A DNA stretch of 11,415 nucleotides from Phycisphaerales bacterium (GTDB lineage: Bacteria; Planctomycetota; Phycisphaerae; Phycisphaerales; SM1A02), in assembly GCA_003520025.1 (NCBI GenBank), contig DOVP01000007.1, positions 1-11,415 of the forward strand. The letters run 5' to 3'. The translations under genes and the position numbers were made by a program. Under the pieces are notes generated by a model, which saw only the letters and a program-made list of their open reading frames with translations, was not told the origin of the DNA and made no database searches. Each line of letters opens with the position of its first letter. Position 1 is the first letter of the stretch. Below, in pieces: positions 1 to 11,415 of the stretch.

Positions 1-585
1 GGACGCGGAGGCCACGCCGCGATGCCACACCTGTGCATCGACCCAATCGCCGCTGCAGCGGCGGTGATTCAGTCGGCTCAGCAGGTCATCTCCCGCGAGA
101 TTGATCCCGTGCAAGGCGGCGTCCTGTCGATCACGCGTATTGAAGGCGGAACGACCCATAATATCATCCCTGAATCGGTTTATTTGCAAGGCACAACCCG
201 ATTCCTTCATCCAGAGGCCGGAGAGGCCATCCACGCTGCCTTCAGGCAGATCCTCGAAGGCGTCGCCGCAGCCCATGGCTGTACGACCGAAATCACCCTC
301 CATGATGGCTATCCCATTACCTTCAACGCCCCCGAGGCCTATGACCGCTGGCAGCGGATCACTGCAACGACGTTCGGTGAGCAACGGGTCGAAACCATGG
401 CCCCAGTCATGGGAGGCGAGGATTTCTCCTTCTACGGCCAGCAGATCCCAGCCTGCTTCTTCGCCCTGGGCCTGCTTCCAGCAGAGAAATCCGACATGCC
501 GGGCCTCCATCACCCTCGCTTTGACTTCAACGATGATGCCATTGCCATGGGAATAGAGGCGTTCGCGGCGTTGGTCTGCGATTAG
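1..585 (+). CDS. M20D-type amidohydrolase (hippurate/N-acyl-amino-acid hydrolase family), 3' part
   Basis: The gene is cut by the left edge. The reading frame is open from base 1 and gives 194 residues before TAG. The ATG at 22 is internal, because the conserved residues GRGGHAAMPH run across it. Family marks: the GGHAAMPH segment (residues 4-11), whose His is conserved in M20D enzymes; the dimerisation-domain stretch with EGGTTHNIIPE; the MGGEDFSFY motif (137-145); and LHHPRFDF (169-176), whose His is the C-terminal metal-ligand candidate of the family. These are metal-dependent cytosolic hydrolases that remove acyl groups from amino acids or related amides. The N-terminal metal-binding half is outside the window, so substrate and completeness cannot be judged. 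The gene has no evident functional link to the ribosomal genes 150 nt downstream. Family assignment is firm; the specific substrate is unknown. Confidence 0.9.
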   Translation, partial: GRGGHAAMPHLCIDPIAAAAAVIQSAQQVISREIDPVQGGVLSITRIEGGTTHNIIPESVYLQGTTRFLHPEAGEAIHAAFRQILEGVAAAHGCTTEITLHDGYPITFNAPEAYDRWQRITATTFGEQRVETMAPVMGGEDFSFYGQQIPACFFALGLLPAEKSDMPGLHHPRFDFNDDAIAMGIEAFAALVCD

Positions 586-593
586 ATTCGGCT

Positions 594-615
594 CCCCGGC
601 TTCTCGGAAGCGGGG
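594..615 (+). terminator. possible terminator-like stem-loop after the amidohydrolase gene
   Basis: CCCCG pairs with CGGGG, and CTT with AAG, with one bulged G and a CTCGG loop, starting 8 nt after the stop codon. No T-run follows, so it is not a canonical intrinsic terminator. It could slow polymerase, protect the 3' end, or be chance in GC-rich DNA. Confidence 0.3.
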
Positions 616-632
616 CATTCCGCGGCGCTACT

Positions 633-662
633 CTGGCGGCCATGCTGGCGCACTGCTACACT
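633..662 (+). promoter_or_regulatory. candidate promoter for the rplK unit
   Basis: A -10-like TACACT lies at 657-662. The only upstream -35 candidate is the poor CTGGCG at 633-638, with an 18-nt spacer. The case rests mainly on the similarity of 656-672 to the region before rpoB, where TACACT has a better -35 at 17 nt. A GC-rich stretch directly follows the -10, resembling the discriminator of stringently controlled ribosomal promoters. Transcription would start near 669, giving a leader of about 65-70 nt. No transcript data support this. Confidence 0.3.
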
Positions 663-672
663 TCCGGGCTCG
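656..672 (+). repeat. 17-nt promoter-region motif, copy 1 (before rplK)
   Basis: CTACACTTCCGGGCTCG matches CTACACTGCCCGGCTCG at 3445-3461 at 15 of 17 positions. Both copies are in non-coding DNA upstream of the first gene of a presumed transcription unit and cover the predicted -10 and the bases after it. Confidence 0.5.
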
Positions 673-724
673 AAAATCAGCGCCGCACACCACTTCGCTT
701 CCTTGGCCGGACGGGGTGGGAGGC

Positions 725-730
725 AGGAGG
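725..730 (+). promoter_or_regulatory. ribosome binding site of rplK
   Basis: A perfect AGGAGG sits 5 nt before the ATG at 736. It selects that start over an in-frame TTG at 703, which would add 11 residues not seen in L11 proteins. Confidence 0.85.
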
Positions 731-735
731 TTCAG

Positions 736-1167
736 ATGGCCAAAAAGCTTGAGAAGCAGTTCAAGATCGTCGCGCCTGGTGGGCAAGCAACGCCCGCCCC
801 ACCACTCGGGCCGGCCCTCGGTGCCAACGGCATCAACCCGGGCCAGTTCATCACGGCATTCAACGAACGAACCAAGGAACTCAACGGCAAGGCCGTGACC
901 TGTCTGATCTCGATCTACAAGGATCGATCGTTCGACTTTGAACTCAAGAGTTCCCCGGCCTCGGCCCTTTTGAAGGATGCCGCCGGTATCGACAAAGGTG
1001 CCGGCACACCGCAGGATCCAATCGCGAGCGTCACGCGTGATCAGATCAAGGCGATCGCTGAAGAGAAACTCGAAGATCTCAACGCGCCCACGGTCGAGTC
1101 CGCCATGCGGATGATCGAGGGGACCGCCCGCTCGATGGGCATCACAGTTGAAGGAGGTGCCGCGTGA
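736..1167 (+). CDS. rplK: 50S ribosomal protein L11
   Basis: The product is 143 residues, close to the 142 of E. coli L11. It binds the GTPase-associated region of 23S rRNA at the base of the L10/L12 stalk and takes part in factor-dependent GTP hydrolysis and, in many bacteria, in RelA-dependent stringent signalling. The N-terminal domain shows the proline-rich APPLGPALGANGINPGQF segment (near residues 20-37). The C-terminal RNA-binding domain shows SPASALLKDAAGIDKG and ends with IEGTARSMGI, both typical of the family. The start is the ATG preceded by AGGAGG. It is the first gene of the rplKAJ block and its TGA overlaps the GTG of rplA by 4 nt, implying translational coupling. The usual upstream neighbours secE and nusG are not present in this window. 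Confidence 0.98.
   Translation: MAKKLEKQFKIVAPGGQATPAPPLGPALGANGINPGQFITAFNERTKELNGKAVTCLISIYKDRSFDFELKSSPASALLKDAAGIDKGAGTPQDPIASVTRDQIKAIAEEKLEDLNAPTVESAMRMIEGTARSMGITVEGGAA
1151..1158 (+). promoter_or_regulatory. strong ribosome binding site of rplA inside rplK
   Basis: AAGGAGGT, a full anti-Shine-Dalgarno match, lies 5 nt before the GTG at 1164. It is the main evidence that L1 starts there and that its N-terminal extension is translated, because no other in-frame start codon lies before the conserved L1 fold. Confidence 0.85.
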
Positions 1168-2018
1168 GCGACGAACCGACCCCCGCTGAAGACGTGCCTA
1201 CACCCGCCAAAGAAGTCGTCGAAGAGACGCCGGTAAGTGAAGCGGCAGCGGAAGCCAAGCCCATCGATCCCGCCAAGGCCGAAGCAAGCGAAGACCGCTC
1301 GGCCTGGAAGTCCCGGCTCCGCCGTCGCCGCCGCCGCACACGGTCCAACCGAGTTGCGGAGAATCGCAAACTCGCGATCGCTGCCGAAGGCACCCACGTT
1401 CCGGCCGACGCGGTCAAGGTGCTCAAAACCTTCAAACCGGCGAAGTTCGACCAGTCCATCGAGTGCTGCCTGCATCTGGGCATCGACCCTCGGCAGGCCG
1501 AACAGCAACTTCGCGGCGCCGTCTCGATGCCCAAGGGCAGCGGCAAGTCGGCTCGCGTCGTCTGCTTCTGCGGAGCCGACAAGGTCGATGAGGCCAAGGC
1601 CGCTGGCGCAGTCGATGCCGGAAGCGATGAACTCGCCAAACGCATCAAGGACGGATGGTTCGAGTTCGATGTCGCCATCGCTTCGCCCGACATGATGCGA
1701 GTTGTCGGGCAACTCGGCAAGATACTCGGCCCCAAAGGACTCATGCCCTCGCCCAAGGCCGGCACTGTGACTCCCGACGCGATCAACGCCGTCAAGGAAT
1801 TCGCCGCTGGCAAGAGCGAGTACCGCAACGACGACGGCGGCAATCTGCACGTGGTCATCGGTCGGCTGAGTTTCTCCGAGGAAGACCTCACTGAGAACCT
1901 GAACTTCTTCCTCGATACGATCGACAAGCTCCGACCCGCTGCGGTCAAGGGGCAGTACATGAAGAAATGCGTGATCTCCGGAACGATGACGCCCAGTGTG
2001 GAGGTGGCAATCTCATGA
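1164..2018 (+). CDS. rplA: 50S ribosomal protein L1 with long charged N-terminal extension
   Basis: L1 forms the mobile L1 stalk of the 50S subunit that guides deacylated tRNA out of the E site; in many bacteria it also represses its own operon by binding mRNA. The product is 284 residues against 234 in E. coli. The conserved body is clear from about residue 84: AKFDQS (93-98), HLGID (104-108), then ASPDMMRVVGQLGKILGPKG, LMPSPKAGTVTP and the YRND segment. Before it lie about 57 extra residues: an acidic, Pro/Ala/Glu-rich part (1-44; 13 acidic and 3 basic residues, with PTPAEDV followed by PTPAKEV) and a basic part (45-69) with six consecutive arginines at 53-58. The C terminus is slightly short. 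Five cysteines (101, 102, 134, 136, 269) are unusual; E. coli L1, as I recall it, has none. The gene starts with GTG, overlaps rplK by GTGA, and overlaps rplJ by ATGA. Confidence 0.97.
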   Translation: MSDEPTPAEDVPTPAKEVVEETPVSEAAAEAKPIDPAKAEASEDRSAWKSRLRRRRRRTRSNRVAENRKLAIAAEGTHVPADAVKVLKTFKPAKFDQSIECCLHLGIDPRQAEQQLRGAVSMPKGSGKSARVVCFCGADKVDEAKAAGAVDAGSDELAKRIKDGWFEFDVAIASPDMMRVVGQLGKILGPKGLMPSPKAGTVTPDAINAVKEFAAGKSEYRNDDGGNLHVVIGRLSFSEEDLTENLNFFLDTIDKLRPAAVKGQYMKKCVISGTMTPSVEVAIS

Positions 2019-2560
2019 GCAAGCCCATCAAGAGCATGATGGTGGCGGACTACCGCCGCCGATTCGAGAATGTCTCAAACGCCCTGCTCGTGGATATTCG
2101 CGGCATCGAAGCCAACGAGAACAACGCGATGCGGCAGGGGCTGCACGCATCCGGCATCAAGATCACGGTCGTGCGAAACTCGCTCGCCCGAGACGCCTTC
2201 AAGGATACGCCGCTTGAAACGCTGATCCCGGCACTCGATGGTCCATCGGCCATGGCCTACGGCGGGGAGTCCGTTGTCGATGTGGCCCGCGCGATCGTGG
2301 ATTGGGCCAAGAAAGTCAAGGAACTCGAACTCAAGGCCGCGTGCCTCGACGGCGAGTTCTTCGAAGGTGCCGATGGCGTCAAGCACCTCAGCACCTTCCC
2401 GACCAAGGAAGAGGCGCAGGCCAAGGTCGTGCAGCTCGTGCTCGCCCCCGGCGCCAACCTGCTCAAGGCGGCCACGAGCCCGGGCTCGAACCTCGTGGGC
2501 ATCGTCAAGGAAATACAGGAACGCCTCGAGCGAGGCGAGGAGATTGCCAAGGTCGGCTGA
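2015..2560 (+). CDS. rplJ: 50S ribosomal protein L10
   Basis: L10 anchors dimers of L7/L12 to the 50S subunit and binds 23S rRNA next to L11, forming the stalk base. The product is 181 residues; E. coli has 165. The N-terminal rRNA-binding domain shows the family pattern of a conserved strand (DIRGI) followed by helix and strand with RQGLHASGIKITVVRNSLA. The C-terminal helix, which includes GIVKEIQERLERGEEIAK, is the expected binding site for L12 dimers; their number cannot be judged by eye. The ATG overlaps the rplA stop (ATGA), with GGAGGT at 2000-2005 and a 9-nt spacer. An upstream in-frame extension into rplA lacks support. Because the gene starts inside rplA, there is no untranslated space for the conventional leader to which L10-L12 binds in E. 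coli and Bacillus. Confidence 0.97.
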   Translation: MSKPIKSMMVADYRRRFENVSNALLVDIRGIEANENNAMRQGLHASGIKITVVRNSLARDAFKDTPLETLIPALDGPSAMAYGGESVVDVARAIVDWAKKVKELELKAACLDGEFFEGADGVKHLSTFPTKEEAQAKVVQLVLAPGANLLKAATSPGSNLVGIVKEIQERLERGEEIAKVG

Positions 2561-2620
2561 GCCGGCGCAAAGCACCTACTACACCCATACACCGTGTTGA
2601 ACTGGCCCGTCAGGGTTAAA

Positions 2621-2635
2621 AGCCGCGCAGCGGCT
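2621..2635 (+). other. small GC hairpin in the rplJ-rplL gap
   Basis: AGCCGC and GCGGCT form a perfect 6-bp stem with a GCA loop, 38 nt before the rplL start. The rest of the 113-nt gap holds no open frame I can support. A hairpin here could be a processing or pausing site that helps raise L12 output relative to L10, but a 6-bp stem is within chance at this GC content. Confidence 0.35.
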
Positions 2636-2673
2636 CCTCTTCACCGCAGTCATTTGAAACTGGAGATGGACAC

Positions 2674-3087
2674 ATGTCCGAAGACACCGCAACCGCAACC
2701 AAGGAATTCGACGCCAAACTCACCAAAATTGGCGACGAGATCGCCGGACTCTCCCTCAAGGAAGCCGTGGATCTTGCTGACTACATGAAGGATGCCTACG
2801 GCATCGAGCCCGCCGCTGGCGGCGCCGTCATGATGGCCGGCCCGGCCGCTGGGAGCGAGGGAGGCGACGAAGAGCAGACCGAGTTCGACGTCATCCTCGA
2901 AGCCGCCGGCGACAAGAAGATCGCCGTCATCAAGGCCGTCCGCGAAGCGACCGGTCTGGGCCTCAAGGAAGCCAAGGGCCTCGTCGACAGCGCCCCCGCC
3001 CCGGTCAAGGAGAAAGTCTCCTCCGATGACGCCGATGCCCTCAAGGCCGCCCTCGAAGAGGCTGGCGCTTCGGTCAACATCAAGTAA
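2674..3087 (+). CDS. rplL: 50S ribosomal protein L7/L12
   Basis: L7/L12 is the multi-copy stalk protein that recruits EF-G, EF-Tu, IF2 and release factors and stimulates their GTPase activity. The product is 137 residues (E. coli 121). It has an N-terminal dimerisation and L10-binding domain (about 12-45, with [19 protein letters not shown]), a flexible Ala/Gly-rich hinge (about 46-67) and the globular factor-binding domain (about 68-137), with [27 protein letters not shown] and a [10 protein letters not shown] segment, nearly the family consensus. The first 10 residues are a short polar addition. The ATG has GGAG at 2662-2665 with an 8-nt spacer. The gene is separated from rplJ by 113 nt and from rpoB by 492 nt, unlike the overlapping genes upstream, which fits separate tuning of this most abundant stalk protein. 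Confidence 0.98.
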   Translation: MSEDTATATKEFDAKLTKIGDEIAGLSLKEAVDLADYMKDAYGIEPAAGGAVMMAGPAAGSEGGDEEQTEFDVILEAAGDKKIAVIKAVREATGLGLKEAKGLVDSAPAPVKEKVSSDDADALKAALEEAGASVNIK

Positions 3088-3120
3088 GCCTCTGCCGGCC
3101 AGGCCAACTCATTGCGCGAT

Positions 3121-3154
3121 GGGGTCAGGTACCTGAATTCAGGCACCTGACCCC
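3121..3154 (+). repeat. long REP-like hairpin after rplL
   Basis: GGGGTCAGGT (3121-3130) pairs perfectly with ACCTGACCCC (3145-3154). After one A/C mismatch, CCTG pairs with CAGG around an AATT loop, giving a 14-bp stem with one mismatch, starting 33 nt after the rplL stop. Outside it, GCCAAC (3103-3108) can also pair with GTTGGC (3159-3164). No T-run follows, so it is not a classical terminator. The compact form and the GGTCAGG/CCTGACC arms resemble extragenic palindromes mobilised by REP-associated tyrosine transposases. Only one copy is in the window, so repeat status is inferred. It could equally act as an RNA-processing or attenuation site between rplL and rpoB. Confidence 0.55.
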
Positions 3155-3362
3155 TCTCGTTGGCTGAAATCAGCAATTTGATGGGGCCTTGTCAGCACCT
3201 CTTGGCGGCGAGGCCACCGCAGGAAGGCTGCCGAACTGGAGGGGCCCTCCGATTGAGCGATCGCCAGAGGGCGGGTTGGCAGACAATATTCTGCTGTCCA
3301 AGAGATCCCAAGGAGGCCTCAATTCCTTTCACTTACTACACTTACGTCATTTTGCGGCGTGA

Positions 3363-3390
3363 TTGGCCACAAAAAAAACGACCCTATATC
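3363..3390 (+). promoter_or_regulatory. candidate upstream rpoB promoter
   Basis: TTGGCC (3363-3368) and TATATC (3385-3390) are separated by 16 nt, and an A-run lies in the spacer. Each box matches the sigma-70-type consensus at four of six positions. A start near 3397 would leave a leader of about 180 nt before rpoB. Confidence 0.35.
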
Positions 3391-3422
3391 GGTTCAGGAA
3401 CAGGATTTGCTTGCAAGAACGG

Positions 3423-3451
3423 TTGTGAAATACTCCGGGGGGCCCTACACT
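3423..3451 (+). promoter_or_regulatory. candidate proximal rpoB promoter
   Basis: TTGTGA (3423-3428) and TACACT (3446-3451) are separated by the optimal 17 nt; each matches consensus at four of six positions. The -10 and the GC-rich bases after it are shared with the region upstream of rplK. The GC-rich discriminator-like stretch would fit growth-rate or ppGpp control. A start near 3458 gives a leader of about 120 nt. Confidence 0.45.
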
Positions 3452-3461
3452 GCCCGGCTCG
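3445..3461 (+). repeat. 17-nt promoter-region motif, copy 2 (before rpoB)
   Basis: CTACACTGCCCGGCTCG is identical at 15 of 17 positions to 656-672, with differences only at positions 8 and 11. It covers the -10 of the proximal candidate promoter and the bases just downstream. Confidence 0.5.
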
Positions 3462-3503
3462 GCGCAGGCAGTGAACACACATATTTCGACCTTGATTCAT
3501 CAA

Positions 3504-3539
3504 CAGTGCGGTTGTCCGCGTGCTCGCGGCTACGTACTG
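3504..3539 (+). promoter_or_regulatory. stem-loop in the presumed rpoB leader
   Basis: An inner stem CCGCG/CGCGG (3516-3520 with 3525-3529, loop TGCT) is enclosed by CAGTGC/GTACTG (3504-3509 with 3534-3539, one G-U pair), with an internal loop between them. It lies about 30 nt upstream of the rpoB ribosome binding site and would be in transcripts from either candidate promoter. Any regulatory role is conjecture. Confidence 0.3.
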
Positions 3540-3579
3540 CCCCACCGATGGGTCTCCGGATTCTCTCAGAGGTGACCGC

Positions 3580-7362
<3,783 letters not shown>

Positions 7363-7408
7363 TTCCCCGGATCTGAACCTTCCCTCGGACTGAGACGGAA
7401 CCCATTCC

Positions 7409-11415
<4,007 letters not shown>

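Larger units (their letters stand above)
3088..3579 (+). other. 492-nt non-coding region between rplL and rpoB
   Basis: This gap is visibly richer in A and T than the flanking genes, including an 8-A run at 3371-3378. It holds a long imperfect palindrome (3121-3154), two candidate promoters (3363-3390 and 3423-3451), one copy of a 17-nt motif (3445-3461) and a leader stem-loop (3504-3539). Short open frames in it lack ribosome binding sites and recognisable protein character. I see nothing further of note between 3165 and 3335 apart from small GC palindromes such as GGAGGGGCCCTCC at 3238-3250. Confidence 0.8.

Noticed and set aside
101..556. Second open frame inside the amidohydrolase gene
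   Set aside because: It is in another frame of a gene with clear M20 motifs and gives a Ser/Pro/Arg-rich translation typical of a shadow frame.
703..735. Upstream TTG as the start of L11
   Set aside because: The AGGAGG site would fall inside the coding region; the ATG at 736 gives the standard MAKK start and family length.
680..735. L1 autoregulatory binding site in the rplK leader
   Set aside because: CTTCC can pair with GGGAG here, but I cannot find the asymmetric loop that defines an L1 site; a covariance search would be needed.
1041..1960. Reverse-strand open frames of about 270 residues opposite rplK-rplA
   Set aside because: Antisense shadows of clear L11 and L1 coding; low-complexity translation and no recognisable domains.
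2597..2621. Promoter-like TTGAAC and TTAAAA before rplL
   Set aside because: The spacing is only about 12-13 nt and the -10 is poor, so it does not fit a sigma-70-type promoter.
3121..3160. The long hairpin as a Rho-independent terminator of the rplKAJL unit
   Set aside because: The 3' side is followed by TCTCGTTGG, not a T-run, so intrinsic termination is not supported; pausing or processing remains possible.
3520..3579. Upstream GTG as the start of RpoB
   Set aside because: No Shine-Dalgarno precedes it and the 20 extra residues look unlike RpoB; AGAGGTG sits 5 nt before the ATG at 3580.

Overview
This window is the ribosomal-protein/RNA-polymerase cluster rplK-rplA-rplJ-rplL-rpoB-rpoC of a GC-rich Gram-negative-type bacterium, preceded by the 3' end of an unrelated M20-family amidohydrolase gene. 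All genes lie on the + strand. Three features suggest a member of the Planctomycetota, perhaps of the Phycisphaerae: the style of the RpoB and RpoC sequences (E. coli-type insertions in both, with a divergent rifampicin region), a ribosomal protein L1 with a long charged N-terminal extension, and a cluster not preceded by secE-nusG. This assignment is an inference from sequence character, not from a database search.

Layout: 1-585 is the C-terminal part of an M20D amidohydrolase. 586-735 is a 150-nt gap with a weak stem-loop and a candidate promoter. 736-2560 is a tightly packed block, rplK (L11), rplA (L1) and rplJ (L10), with 4-nt stop/start overlaps at both junctions and strong Shine-Dalgarno sites. 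2561-2673 is a 113-nt gap with a small hairpin, followed by rplL (L7/L12) at 2674-3087. 3088-3579 is a 492-nt non-coding gap with a long REP-like hairpin, two candidate promoters and a leader stem-loop. rpoB fills 3580-7362. rpoC starts at 7409 and runs off the right edge without a stop.

Together the genes make the L11/L1/L10/L12 stalk region of the 50S subunit, where GTPase translation factors bind, and the two catalytic subunits of RNA polymerase. The gaps suggest transcription in units: an rplKAJ(L) unit driven from upstream of rplK, and a partly independent rpoBC unit driven from within the rplL-rpoB gap. A 17-nt motif, identical at 15 positions, occurs in both presumed promoter regions and supports coordinated control.

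The window is mostly conserved core genome. I see no mobile-element gene, CRISPR array, toxin or defence system, and no convincing new system. The most unusual points are the acidic-then-basic extension on L1, the shared promoter-region motif, the REP-like hairpin between rplL and rpoB, the absence of room for a conventional L10 leader, and several substitutions in the rifampicin-binding region of RpoB.
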